Below are positions 1-9,902 of a stretch of DNA of 64,000 nucleotides, one piece after another. How positions within the stretch are numbered: position 1 is the stretch's first letter; every line of letters starts with the position of its first letter. The DNA is from Planctomycetota bacterium (lineage in GTDB: Bacteria; Planctomycetota; UBA1135; GCA-002686595): assembly GCA_002683825.1 (NCBI GenBank), contig NYUD01000072.1:1-64000 (forward strand). The letters run 5' to 3'. Under the pieces are notes generated by a model. That model worked only from the letters and a program-made list of their open reading frames with translations. It had not been told where the DNA came from and made no database searches. The translations under genes and the position numbers were made by a program.

Positions 1-81
1 AAGAAGGAGACCGGGGCGAGCAAAGCCAAGAAGGGGACCGGGGCGAGCAAAGCCAAGAAGGGGACCGGGGCGAGCAAAGCC
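1..81 (+). repeat. 27-bp tandem repeat (three copies) encoding K-K-G/E-T-G-A-S-K-A in the N-terminal extension of TopA
   Basis: aagaagg(a/g)gaccggggcgagcaaagcc at 1-27, 28-54 and 55-81; may continue left of the window. Confidence 0.9.
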
Positions 82-2457
82 AAGACACGGAAAGCCCCCC
101 GGAAGAAGTCGTTGGTCATCGTGGAGAGTCCGGCCAAGGCGCGCACCATCAACAAGTACCTGGGCTCCGATTTCGTCGTGAAGGCTTCGATGGGTCATAT
201 TCGCGACCTTCCGAAGGGCAAGTTCGGGATCGACATCGAGCACGGATTCGCGCCCGAGTACACCACGATACGCGGCAAGGGCAAGATCATCTCCGAGCTG
301 AAGAAGCTGGCCAAGGGCGCCGAGGCCGTTTACCTCGCTCCCGATATGGACCGCGAGGGAGAGGCGATCGCCTGGCACCTCTCGGAGCTGCTTGAGGTCC
401 CTGAAGAGCGCGTCTTCCGCGTCGTCTTCAACGAGATCACAAAGCGAGCCATCGAAGAGGCCTTCAAGAAGCCCGATCGGTTGGATATCGACAAGATCGA
501 AGCCCAGCAGGCGCGTCGGGTCCTGGACCGGATCATGGGCTACAAGTTGAGTCCGCTCCTCTGGTCCAAGATCGCCAAGGGTTTGTCCGCCGGTCGGGTC
601 CAATCTGTGGCCGTGCGTCTCATCGTGGAGCGCGAGAAAGAGATCCGAGCCTTCACCAGCGAGGAATACTGGCGCGTCACAGCTCACTTCAAGCAGAACG
701 AGAAGGACTTCAAGGCGGAACTGCGGCGTCTGGGCGAAACGCGGATCGAGAAGAATCTGGACGCGCAGACAGCCAAGGACCTCGTCTCGCGAATAGGCTC
801 CGACCCGTTGGTCCTGAGCGAGCTGGAGCAGAAGCCCAAGACCCGACGTCCCACCCCGCCGTTCACGACCAGCCAGCTCCAACAGAAGGCGTCGACCTTG
901 CTGCGCTTCGGCGCCAAGCGCACGATGATGATCGCCCAGCGGCTCTACGAGGGGAAGGATGTAGGGGATGAAGGGTCGGTCGGTCTCATAACCTACATGC
1001 GCACCGACTCGACCCGCGTGGGCGATGAGGCGTTGGCGCAGGTGCGCACTGTCATCGAGAATGACTACGGCAAAGAGTACGTGCCCGCCAAACCTCTCGT
1101 GTACAAGGCCAAGGCGAAGGGGGCGCAGGAAGCCCACGAGGCGATCCGTCCCACCGATGTCACGCGCACGCCCGAGATGCTCGAAAAATGGTTAAGGGAC
1201 GATGAGTTGAAGCTATACCGCCTCATCTGGCGGAAGTTCGTGTCCAGTCAAATGCTGCCGGCGCGCTTTACCGTGACGACGGCCGTTTTCGAGCATCCCG
1301 ATCCGGACGCCTCGACCAATGACCCGAAGGCGCGTTTCGTCGCCCAGGGCGAGGTGATGGAGTTCGACGGCCACCTGCGCGTCTTCTCTCCGGACCGCGG
1401 CGATCGTGACGAACAGGCCTTGCCCAAGGGCTTGAATCAAGGCGATTCTTACAAGCCCGAGAAGCTGGAGGAGACCCAGCACTTCACCCAGCCACCCCCG
1501 CGCTTCACGGAGGCGACGCTGGTGAAGGAGCTCGAGAAGAAGGGCATCGGCCGTCCGTCGACGTACGCGTCTATCATCTCGACGATTCAGGATCGCGGAT
1601 ATGTCACGCTCGAAACCCGGCGCTTCACTGCGACCGAGCTGGGCGAGGTCGTCAACGACCGCCTGGTCGAACATTTCAGCCGCCTGATCAATACCGACTT
1701 CACGGCGGAGATGGAGAACGATCTCGATGCCGTAGAGAACGGCGAGTCCCGCTGGGAAGATGTCGTAGGGCGCTTCCACAAGCTCTTCGCCTCGGACCTC
1801 GAAAAGGCCCAGACGGACATGGTGAGCATCAAGCAGAACCCCGAGCTAACGGACATCAAGTGCGAAAAATGCGGGTCGCCAATGGCGGTGCTGTTCAACA
1901 AGCGCGGCAAGTTCCTCGGTTGTTCGAAGTATCCTGATTGTCGCAATACGATGTCCGCCGATGGACCGCGCGAGAAAACGCCTGTCATCGAGACCGATCA
2001 CAAATGCCCCAAGTGTGAAAGCGCGATGGTGATTCGTGAGGGGAGTCGCGGGCGCTTTCTTGCATGCACGGCTTTCCCCAAGTGCAAGAGCACGGCTTCG
2101 GTGGACGAGAACGGCGAAATCGTCGTGCCGAAGAAGACGGGCATCGACTGCGACAAGTGTGGAAGCGACATGGTCATCAAGGGATCGCGCCGCGGACCGT
2201 TCCTGGCCTGTTCGGGCTTTCCGAAGTGCCGAAACGCCAAGCCGCTGCCGGACGAGCTGCGTGAAAAGCCCAAGGAAACGGACGAGATTTGCGACAAATG
2301 CGGCCAGACGATGGTTATCAAGCAGAGTCGCTGGGGGAAGGAGTTCCTGGCCTGTTCGGGCTATCCCGAGTGCAAGAACGCCCGCAATCTGGAGGAACCC
2401 GGAGAAGGCGAGACGGCTTCCGACGGGGCCGAAGTCCGCGTAGAAAACCCCTCCTAG
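1..2457 (+). CDS. topA: DNA topoisomerase I (type IA), 5'-truncated by window edge
   Basis: VIVESPAKARTINKYLG...GHIRDLPKG start, GLITYMRTDSTR active-site motif, four C-terminal CxxC zinc ribbons. The frame stays open from position 1 (KKETGASKAKKGTGASKAK...), so the TTG at 112 is probably not the true start. Confidence 0.96.
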   Translation, partial: KKETGASKAKKGTGASKAKKGTGASKAKTRKAPRKKSLVIVESPAKARTINKYLGSDFVVKASMGHIRDLPKGKFGIDIEHGFAPEYTTIRGKGKIISELKKLAKGAEAVYLAPDMDREGEAIAWHLSELLEVPEERVFRVVFNEITKRAIEEAFKKPDRLDIDKIEAQQARRVLDRIMGYKLSPLLWSKIAKGLSAGRVQSVAVRLIVEREKEIRAFTSEEYWRVTAHFKQNEKDFKAELRRLGETRIEKNLDAQTAKDLVSRIGSDPLVLSELEQKPKTRRPTPPFTTSQLQQKASTLLRFGAKRTMMIAQRLYEGKDVGDEGSVGLITYMRTDSTRVGDEALAQVRTVIENDYGKEYVPAKPLVYKAKAKGAQEAHEAIRPTDVTRTPEMLEKWLRDDELKLYRLIWRKFVSSQMLPARFTVTTAVFEHPDPDASTNDPKARFVAQGEVMEFDGHLRVFSPDRGDRDEQALPKGLNQGDSYKPEKLEETQHFTQPPPRFTEATLVKELEKKGIGRPSTYASIISTIQDRGYVTLETRRFTATELGEVVNDRLVEHFSRLINTDFTAEMENDLDAVENGESRWEDVVGRFHKLFASDLEKAQTDMVSIKQNPELTDIKCEKCGSPMAVLFNKRGKFLGCSKYPDCRNTMSADGPREKTPVIETDHKCPKCESAMVIREGSRGRFLACTAFPKCKSTASVDENGEIVVPKKTGIDCDKCGSDMVIKGSRRGPFLACSGFPKCRNAKPLPDELREKPKETDEICDKCGQTMVIKQSRWGKEFLACSGYPECKNARNLEEPGEGETASDGAEVRVENPS

Positions 2458-2618
2458 GCGTGTTCAGGAGGCCTTTTGGGCCCCCTTGCGCCGTCCACTG
2501 CCTAGACTTGCGCCCAGGGATGGTTTAGGCTAGATGGCGCTACCGCAGGGTCTGTGAGGGTGCGTCGAAGGGCTCGGGAAGAGCAAGAACGACCCTGGCA
2601 GGCGGACCTCTCGATAGG

Positions 2619-3710
2619 ATGCCGCAAAAAAACTGCATGGAAATCTCGGAGATTCAGGTCGACGGCTACGAGAAGGTCGTCCGGTGTCGGGACCAGTCGA
2701 CGGGGCTGCACGCGATTGTTGCGATTCACGACACCACCCTCGGCCCGGCCCTCGGCGGAATGCGGATGCTCCCCTACGTCTCGGAGGACGAGGCTCTCTA
2801 TGACGTTCTGCGGCTCGCCAAGGGAATGACGTACAAGTCCGCCGTGGCGGACACCGGCTTGGGTGGAGGGAAGGCCGTTATCCTCGGTGAACCGGCCAAG
2901 ATAAAGAGCCCCGCTCTCTTCCAGGCCATGGGCCGTTTCATTGAAAGTTTCGAGGGTAGCTACATCACCGCTGAGGACATGAATATCAGCGTGGCCGACC
3001 TTGAAGATGTGCGTCGCTCCACCCGCTGGGTCGTCGGCCTTTCCCGCGCCATGGGTAGCTCCGGCAACCCGAGCCCCTACACAGCACGTGGTTGTTTCAT
3101 GGGCATGCGGGCCGTTCTTGAAGATGTGTGTGGCTCCGACGACTTCACGGACCGACGCATCCTTCTCCAGGGGGTTGGCGCCGTGGGCGGCGATCTCGCC
3201 GTGAGGCTAAAAGAACACGGCGCCCACGTCATCATCTGCGATATCAACGAAGAACGCGTCGCCCAGCTTGTCCGCGGGCACGGTTTCGAAGTTGCCGAGC
3301 ACGATGGCCACGTGGGGATCGAGTGCGACATCTACGCGCCGTGCGCCCGCGGCGCCGGGATCAACGATCGCACGATTCCCAAGCTACGCTGCAAGGCGAT
3401 AGCTGGTTGTGCTAATAACCAGCTCGAAAAATCCGAACACGCGGTCGTACTGAAGGAGCGAGGGATCCTGTACGCGCCGGACTATGTGTTGAATGCGGGC
3501 GGCATCATCAACGTAGCCCAGGAGCTCCAGAAAGAGGGCTACGTCGAAAAGAGAGCCCTGAAATGGATCGATGGGATCTACGACCAGCTCAAGCTGGTCT
3601 TCGAGATCTCGCGCATGAAGGACATAGATACGCACGAGGCCGCGGCGCACCTGGCCGAGGTGCGCCTGGAGCAGGTCCGCGAAGACCAGGGCAAGGTCGC
3701 TCGCAGCTAG
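2619..3710 (+). CDS. Glu/Leu/Phe/Val dehydrogenase family, leucine dehydrogenase-like
   Basis: GPALGGMRMLPY, AKGMTYKSAVADTGLGGGKAVI, Rossmann GVGAVGGDLA, NAGGIINVAQEL motifs. Confidence 0.9.
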   Translation: MPQKNCMEISEIQVDGYEKVVRCRDQSTGLHAIVAIHDTTLGPALGGMRMLPYVSEDEALYDVLRLAKGMTYKSAVADTGLGGGKAVILGEPAKIKSPALFQAMGRFIESFEGSYITAEDMNISVADLEDVRRSTRWVVGLSRAMGSSGNPSPYTARGCFMGMRAVLEDVCGSDDFTDRRILLQGVGAVGGDLAVRLKEHGAHVIICDINEERVAQLVRGHGFEVAEHDGHVGIECDIYAPCARGAGINDRTIPKLRCKAIAGCANNQLEKSEHAVVLKERGILYAPDYVLNAGGIINVAQELQKEGYVEKRALKWIDGIYDQLKLVFEISRMKDIDTHEAAAHLAEVRLEQVREDQGKVARS

Positions 3711-3741
3711 CCTACCTCTGCGCGGGCCTTGCCCTTACGCG

Positions 3742-4668
3742 TCACTCCTTGCGTAGGAACTCCACGAGGTCCGTTTCGAGTTCCGCCAGCCCGTAGTCCA
3801 TCACCGTCATGCACCGGTAGGTGATCTTCTCGAGCACCTCGGGCGTATTGGGGTTGAGACTGCGCGGCGGGGGGTAGGAGAGGAAGTAGGACAAGCTCAA
3901 GCGCTCGACCTCGCCACCCTGTTCGCGACCTGCGTATTGCCACGGAACATCGTCGAAGGGCAGTGTGCCCGTGAGGATCTCGTAGAGCATCACTCCGATA
4001 CCCATGACGTCCGCTTTGTTGGAGCGCAGGAGTAAGGGGTTGTAGTGGGGCGTCGTCGAGATCAATGTGCGACGGGCCGTTCTCAGGGCCGGGTCGATCA
4101 TGACTACGCTGCCCGAGGGCTTGATGATGATGTTTTCGGGCTTGAGGTCGCCGTGGTAGTCGAGGGTGCCTTCATCGTGCATCTTTTGAAGCGCACGAAC
4201 GATGGCCAGGAACCAGTTGAGGCGGATGCCTTCGAGGGCACGGATCTTTTCGCGGAGAGTTTTGCCGCGCGCGTAGTCCATGACGATGACCGGACGGCCT
4301 TCGATGTCCATGACGTTGCGGACTTTGACGAGGTTCGGGTGACGGACCTCGGCGAGAAGTTCACCTTCGCTGCGGATGAGCGTGTCGATTTCGTGCATGT
4401 CGAGGAAATCGATACGCACGCCATCGGGGCGGAAGAACACGGCTTCGCCCGGAGTTTCGTCAGGACTGATCCACTCCTGTGAGCGTTCGTCGGTGATCTC
4501 GACAAAGCGGGTAACGTAGCGTCCGCCACCGGCAACGTCGCCGACCTTCAACGCTACCTTGCGGCCTTGAGTGTCCTCTGCGAGGTAGACATAAGCGAAG
4601 CCACCGCGTCCCAGGAATTTCTGTACGCGGTAGGAACCGAGGTGCTCGCCGACTTGTAGCTTGATCAT
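3742..4668 (-). CDS. Atypical Ser/Thr protein kinase
   Basis: LGRGGFAYVYLAED, VALK, HGDLKPEN; DFG replaced by DPA. Start placed at MIKLQVGEHLGSYRV (4668); the ORF extends to 4776. Confidence 0.82.
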   Translation of the reverse strand: MIKLQVGEHLGSYRVQKFLGRGGFAYVYLAEDTQGRKVALKVGDVAGGGRYVTRFVEITDERSQEWISPDETPGEAVFFRPDGVRIDFLDMHEIDTLIRSEGELLAEVRHPNLVKVRNVMDIEGRPVIVMDYARGKTLREKIRALEGIRLNWFLAIVRALQKMHDEGTLDYHGDLKPENIIIKPSGSVVMIDPALRTARRTLISTTPHYNPLLLRSNKADVMGIGVMLYEILTGTLPFDDVPWQYAGREQGGEVERLSLSYFLSYPPPRSLNPNTPEVLEKITYRCMTVMDYGLAELETDLVEFLRKE

Positions 4669-4795
4669 TTGGGAGGACCTAGTACGCCCCGGGGAAGGGG
4701 AATCTTGGGGGAGATGGTTCCTTCTTTCGAGCATTGCCGGTCTCTGTCTGGAGTGAATCGAGGAGGTGTTAGGCACCTCGGTTTTGGGAGCAGAA

Positions 4796-5242
4796 TCAGT
4801 TTCTTTGTGACTGCGTGGGGGCGGATTTCTCGGCGGTGAAGAGCGAACGAGCAGGACTTTCCGGGAGGGAAACTTCCTGCATGATCGGCTGGGACCTGGT
4901 TTTCAGGATTCGGTGCACGCCCCGGAGGATCGAACCGGAGCCAACCCACGTGGGTTTTTCTTCGTGCGGCTGATAGCGGAAGGCTCGCCCCAGGGCATCG
5001 ATGACGCCCAGATCCTGCTGGTGTAGGTTGCGAACGACGTAGAGGGCTTCTTGAGGTGAGGCGGTGGCCTCAAAAAGCACCACGAAGCCTTGCGGACCCC
5101 GTTCGTCTTGGACCTCGAACATCCGCGTCGGGGGAGCCGTTCGCACCGGCTCGGAACGATAGATCGGGCGCTTGGTCTCGATCGTCCGGCACGCAGCGGT
5201 CAGTCCGCACAGTACCAGCAGGGCTCCTATACACACTCTCAT
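4796..5242 (-). CDS. Putative lipoprotein of unknown function
   Basis: N-terminal signal with LTAAC lipobox; no recognised domain. Confidence 0.6.
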   Translation of the reverse strand: MRVCIGALLVLCGLTAACRTIETKRPIYRSEPVRTAPPTRMFEVQDERGPQGFVVLFEATASPQEALYVVRNLHQQDLGVIDALGRAFRYQPHEEKPTWVGSGSILRGVHRILKTRSQPIMQEVSLPESPARSLFTAEKSAPTQSQRN

Positions 5243-5379
5243 GGGGAGCTTCAGTCATCGGTCGGATTCCCCTTCTCCCTTAGCTTCGAGGGGAAGGGTT
5301 TTCCGATTTCGAGGCCTGGGGCTCTGGAGAGGTAGAGAGTCTCTGCACACCCTGTCCGGAGCCGTATACTCTCCCACCC

Positions 5380-6273
5380 ATGGACGCCTACGCCATCGAT
5401 TGTCATCGCCAGGCCGCGCGCATCGCCAAAGATTGCCGCGAGTGGGCCGTCCAGAACATCCGCCCCGGGGTCGAGGTGCGTTACATTCTCGAAAGCATCG
5501 AGAGCACCATTCGCGATCGCGGAGCCCATCCTGGATTTCCCGCGCAGTCGAGCCGTAATCACATTGCGGCTCACTACTGCTCCGCCCCAAACGATGAGCT
5601 TACCTATCAGGTAGGGGACTGCGTGAAAGTGGACCTGGGAGTCCATGTCGACGGCTACGTCGCCGACACGGCGGCTTCTGTCGATCTGTCCGAGGATGGT
5701 CGCTGGGCTCCCCTGGTAAAGGCGTCGGCGGATGCTCTGGCCGCCGCCATCGCCACCGTAGGCTCGGGCGTACGGGTCGGGGAGATCGGGGCGGCGATCG
5801 AAGAGACGATTGAAGCGGCCGGTTTTCAACCCGTCCGCAACCTGACGGGACACGGCCTGGGGCGCTGGAAGGTCCACACGCCCCCCCAGATTCCCAATTA
5901 TGCCGACGGTTCCGGCCCGGAGCTGCGGGAAGGGATGGTGTTCGCCATCGAGCCCTTTGCCTGCAACGGCAAGGGATACATCCGGGAATGTGGCCGTGCC
6001 GAGGTTTTCATGATGGTCCGCCCGCCCAAGAAGGCCAAGGGGCTCGACCGCGAGCTTCTCAAGGCGATCGAGTCATGGCGGGGCCTGCCCATAGCGCGCA
6101 GATACTTCCAAAATCACGACGAACAGGCCCTGGAAGACACGATAGGCAAGCTTGCGCGCCAAGGATCGCTCATGCGCTACCCCCCCTTGGTCGAAGAGGA
6201 GGGAGTTATGGTTGCCCAGACCGAACACACGATGTATCTGGGCCCTGATGGAGTCGAAGTCTTGACGGCCTAG
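5380..6273 (+). CDS. map: Methionine aminopeptidase, type II-like
   Basis: KVDLGVHVDGYVADTA, GHGLGRWKVHTPPQIPNY, EGMVFAIEPFA, helical insert ending LPIARRYF, QTEHTMYL. Order and spacing resemble archaeal/eukaryotic MetAP-II. Confidence 0.85.
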   Translation: MDAYAIDCHRQAARIAKDCREWAVQNIRPGVEVRYILESIESTIRDRGAHPGFPAQSSRNHIAAHYCSAPNDELTYQVGDCVKVDLGVHVDGYVADTAASVDLSEDGRWAPLVKASADALAAAIATVGSGVRVGEIGAAIEETIEAAGFQPVRNLTGHGLGRWKVHTPPQIPNYADGSGPELREGMVFAIEPFACNGKGYIRECGRAEVFMMVRPPKKAKGLDRELLKAIESWRGLPIARRYFQNHDEQALEDTIGKLARQGSLMRYPPLVEEEGVMVAQTEHTMYLGPDGVEVLTA

Positions 6274-6295
6274 CCCGGGCCGTTTCATCCCTGAC

Positions 6296-7969
6296 GTGAA
6301 GATCGCCCTCATCACCACTCCCCCCTCGGTTCGCTCCGGGATCGGGGACTACACGCGCCATCTCCTGCCGTACCTGTCGGAGCATTGCGACGTGCGGTGC
6401 TACGTAGAGCACGGGCACGATGAAGACGCCTGGGGTGACATAGAGGCCGCTCCGGTCGCCGATCTGAACCCGCGCAACTACGACCAGGTCCTCTATCAGC
6501 TTGGCAACGAGCTTGCGCACAGCTTCATGCCGCGCATGATCCGCGCCGTCGGAGGCACGGTGGTGCAGCATGACTGGGTTCTCTTCGACATGGCCATGAA
6601 GGCCTTCCCCGGGCTTTTCCGCGGCGGTGCGAAGGGGCTCGTGTTGGCGCTGCGTGAAGGAGGGCTTCAACAGGCGGGCATCTACACACGGAACTGGATG
6701 GACCGGCGGCGGCAACGGATGCACCCGATTCCCGCCGTCAATGACGAGAATCTCGACGGCGTCATTCTGGGCGGCTGGTTCGAGCCGGAGCGTTCGGGAC
6801 GCTGGACTTCGGACTACGCGACGTTCCGAGTTCCATCGGAAACCGTGAGCAAGGTCGAGATCGAACTGCACGCCGATGCCGGTAGACGCGTTCGCATCTA
6901 CCACCAGGACAAGTGCTGCTCCGAAGGGGGGGCCGGTACACACACTTTCCGGCCCGCGGAAAACCGCCCGCTCGTGACGATCGAGACGAAAGGGATCCGT
7001 GTCACCAAGGAGCAGCGCAGTTTCGGCGACTCGCGTCGCATAGGAAGCTTCGTCTACAAGATTCGCTATGAAGACGAGAAAGGCCAACATGAGATCGATC
7101 TGTCGGAGACGCCCGCGGTCGCCAACGTTTCGATTTCCCTCTCACGCGATCGTTTTAGTCTGCCGTTGAACCGTTCGGTCGTGCGCTTTGCCGATTCGTT
7201 TATCGTTCACAGCAACTACGTCGGCAACCGGATTCTGGACGAGCGCAACGCCAAGACACCTATCGGCGTCTTGCATCACGGCTCGGAATCCCGTTGGCGC
7301 GACGGAGATCGCAAGGAAATGCGCCGCAAGCTCGGCCTGCCCCGAGAATGGATCGATTCGTTCATGGTCGTGAGCTTTGGTGGCGTACAGCCGCACAAGC
7401 GCACGGACAAGGCCCTCCTCGCCCTGGCCGAGGCTCGCAAGGAGCGGAGTGACATAAGACTCGTGCTCGCGGGATCCAAGCATTCTGACGCGTTTGATCC
7501 GGTGGCGATGGTCAAGGCCCTCGGGTTGGAGGATGTGGTCCATTTCACCGGCTTCATCTCCGAGGAGGTCGCCTGGGATTGGCTGCACGCCGGAGATTTC
7601 TCACTGAACCTACGCGGCCCCAGCTCAGGCGGTACGTCCGGGGGCATCTTCCAGTCCTTCTCAGTCGGCCGTCCCGTCATTGCCAGCGATGCGTGCGAGC
7701 AGGTTGAACTCCCCGATTCCTGCGTCGTAAAAATTCCGCTCGACGAAAAGGAGGTCGGGGCACTGGCCCGGACCTTGATCAAATTGCGGGACGATTCCGA
7801 GCGGCGAGCCGCGTTGGAATCCGCCACGCGGCACTTCGTCGAAAACGAATGTCACTGGGGAATTGTCAGCAAGCAGTACGTCGACTACATGAGAGACTTC
7901 CCGAGGCCGCGCTGCTCACGCAAGGGCGTGGTCGCGATGCGACTCGCCTTGCGTCGCTCGGCGTTGTAA
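6296..7969 (+). CDS. Glycosyltransferase family 4-like protein with internal insert
   Basis: N-terminal GIGDYTRHLLPYL, C-terminal VSFGGVQPHKRTDKALLALAEA...LVLAGS and SSGGTSGGIFQSFSVGRPVIAS; GTG start. Confidence 0.82.
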   Translation: MKIALITTPPSVRSGIGDYTRHLLPYLSEHCDVRCYVEHGHDEDAWGDIEAAPVADLNPRNYDQVLYQLGNELAHSFMPRMIRAVGGTVVQHDWVLFDMAMKAFPGLFRGGAKGLVLALREGGLQQAGIYTRNWMDRRRQRMHPIPAVNDENLDGVILGGWFEPERSGRWTSDYATFRVPSETVSKVEIELHADAGRRVRIYHQDKCCSEGGAGTHTFRPAENRPLVTIETKGIRVTKEQRSFGDSRRIGSFVYKIRYEDEKGQHEIDLSETPAVANVSISLSRDRFSLPLNRSVVRFADSFIVHSNYVGNRILDERNAKTPIGVLHHGSESRWRDGDRKEMRRKLGLPREWIDSFMVVSFGGVQPHKRTDKALLALAEARKERSDIRLVLAGSKHSDAFDPVAMVKALGLEDVVHFTGFISEEVAWDWLHAGDFSLNLRGPSSGGTSGGIFQSFSVGRPVIASDACEQVELPDSCVVKIPLDEKEVGALARTLIKLRDDSERRAALESATRHFVENECHWGIVSKQYVDYMRDFPRPRCSRKGVVAMRLALRRSAL

Positions 7970-8426
7970 TCGGACACTCGGCGTAAAGGACTGACAGGGC
8001 CATGTTCCGGCCCGCCAGGAACTCCGGGCGATACGCAGGTTGCGGTGCCGGGCTGTGTCTCGACTCCCGACTCCTGCTTTCGAACACCCAACACACCGCC
8101 ACCGGGGAAGACAACCGTACTCCGATGGTGCGGTCGACACGACCGGCTGTCGTCCCTTCGTCGGGGGCCGGATGGACCCTTCCCGGGACTTCTCAGGAGC
8201 CGGGGATTCGGTGGACAGGCCGATCCGACCGAATGTCCTTCGATGGACCGGACAACGCTTCGGGGCGCCTCCGCCCGCCCTACAGGGTTTGGGTTGGCTC
8301 CGGTGGGGTCGAGCTCCCCGCGGAATCAAGCGGGAGGCTCTCTCGAAACCGAGCAGCTGAGAATCCTGGATCCTCTCGAGCCTTCCTGTAGAGTTCAGAG
8401 GGAGGTTGCAGAGGCCTTCAACGTCG

Positions 8427-9902
8427 ATGGCGAAGCGCAGGAAAGGCAACCCTGGGAGGGCGCGCGAGGGAGGGGCAAAGCCTGCGGGTGGCGCTGCACG
8501 TGGGGTCGGGCGTTGGACTCCACTCTTGTTGCTCGTGATCGGTGGGGTGGCGTTCGTTCTTTGGAGTGAACTACGTCCTGCCCCGGAACCGGTCGAGCCG
8601 ATGGACTACGCCCAGGTCGATCCGGAGGTGCGTTCGATCCTGCGCAAGAAGCTGGAGGAAGCGCAAGAGGATTCTAGGTCGGCGGAAGCGCACGGAGCGC
8701 TCGGCATGGTCTACGAGGCGAACGGACTCTGGACCGAGGCGGCGCGGTCCTATGTCAACGCCTCGAAGCTCGCTCCGTCCGATCCCCGCTGGCTCTTCCA
8801 TCGGGGTGTCGTCCTGGCCAAACTCGGGGCCTTCGACGAGGCTCTGGCCCTCTATGAGAGCGTCTCAGAGGATCGTCCAAGCGCGGGGGCCGCGCACTAC
8901 AGAAGCGGCGAAATTTTTATGGACACCGGACGCGTCGCGGAAGCAGAGGCGAGCTTTCAGAAGGCGTTGCTGCGCCTCCCCCGACGCGCGGAAGCTCACG
9001 CCGGACTGGCTTCCGTGCTCTTGCGTCAAGGGAACTACGCCGAGGCCGAGGCGCACCTGGAGAAGGCTCTCGAGCTCGATTCCGGATACAAGCAGGCGCA
9101 CTACCTTCTCGGCCTGGCCTATCGCGGTCAGGGGCGCGCCGAGGATGCCAGGCGCGAACTGTCGGAAGGGGTAGCTGCGGAGCGGCGCTATCCACCCGAT
9201 CCACTGTCGCTGCAGATCGCGGGCTTTCGGGTCAACATCGCCGCGCAAATCGAGCGTGCTCAGGTGCTGCTTGATTCCGGGAAGGTCGACGCGGCGCTCC
9301 GCCTCTTGGAAAACTTGAACAGGCGGCGTCCGGACGATACGCAGGTCTTGAATAACCTCGCCATCGCTCACATGCGCGGCGGCAGGAACGAACGCGCTTT
9401 GGAGTTCCTCGAAAATGCCGAGAAGAAACGGCCCGACGAATTCGCCACCTGGATCAACCGTGCCGGTTGTCTCTTGGCGCTCGAACGCCGCGATGAGGCG
9501 CTGTCGGCTGCGGAACGAGCATGTGAACTTGCACCCCAGATCGGCGCGGCGCACCTCTTGTGCGGCAAGATTCTTGCTCTCGAGGGGCGCCTGGCCGAGG
9601 CCTATCCGTATCTTCAGACCTCGGTCGGATTGGATGGCGGTAACGCGGATGCACACTTCCTTTTCGGTGAGGTGTGTGCTGCCCTCGGCAATTATCCCGA
9701 GGCCAAGTCCAGTTTTGAAATGGCGACGCGGATCGCTCCGAACCACCTCATGGCTCAGGTCAAGTTGTGTCGCGTCTATATTGGACTCGGTCTCTTCGAT
9801 GAAGCGGAAGAGTCCCTCGCCAGGGCGCGACGGCTGTCGCCGCGTGCTTCCGCGGTTGCAGCTGCCGGAAAATTCCTGGCCGAGCGACGGCCGGGAAGAT
9901 GA
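8427..9902 (+). CDS. TPR-repeat membrane-anchored protein
   Basis: N-terminal TM (WTPLLLLVIGGVAFVLW) then many 34-aa TPR units; stop overlaps the next ATG (ATGA). Confidence 0.85.
   Translation: MAKRRKGNPGRAREGGAKPAGGAARGVGRWTPLLLLVIGGVAFVLWSELRPAPEPVEPMDYAQVDPEVRSILRKKLEEAQEDSRSAEAHGALGMVYEANGLWTEAARSYVNASKLAPSDPRWLFHRGVVLAKLGAFDEALALYESVSEDRPSAGAAHYRSGEIFMDTGRVAEAEASFQKALLRLPRRAEAHAGLASVLLRQGNYAEAEAHLEKALELDSGYKQAHYLLGLAYRGQGRAEDARRELSEGVAAERRYPPDPLSLQIAGFRVNIAAQIERAQVLLDSGKVDAALRLLENLNRRRPDDTQVLNNLAIAHMRGGRNERALEFLENAEKKRPDEFATWINRAGCLLALERRDEALSAAERACELAPQIGAAHLLCGKILALEGRLAEAYPYLQTSVGLDGGNADAHFLFGEVCAALGNYPEAKSSFEMATRIAPNHLMAQVKLCRVYIGLGLFDEAEESLARARRLSPRASAVAAAGKFLAERRPGR

Noticed and set aside
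2462-2490. Possible terminator after topA (AGGAGGCC-ttttg-GGCCCCCT)
   Set aside because: One mismatch in the stem and no T-tract; too weak to call.
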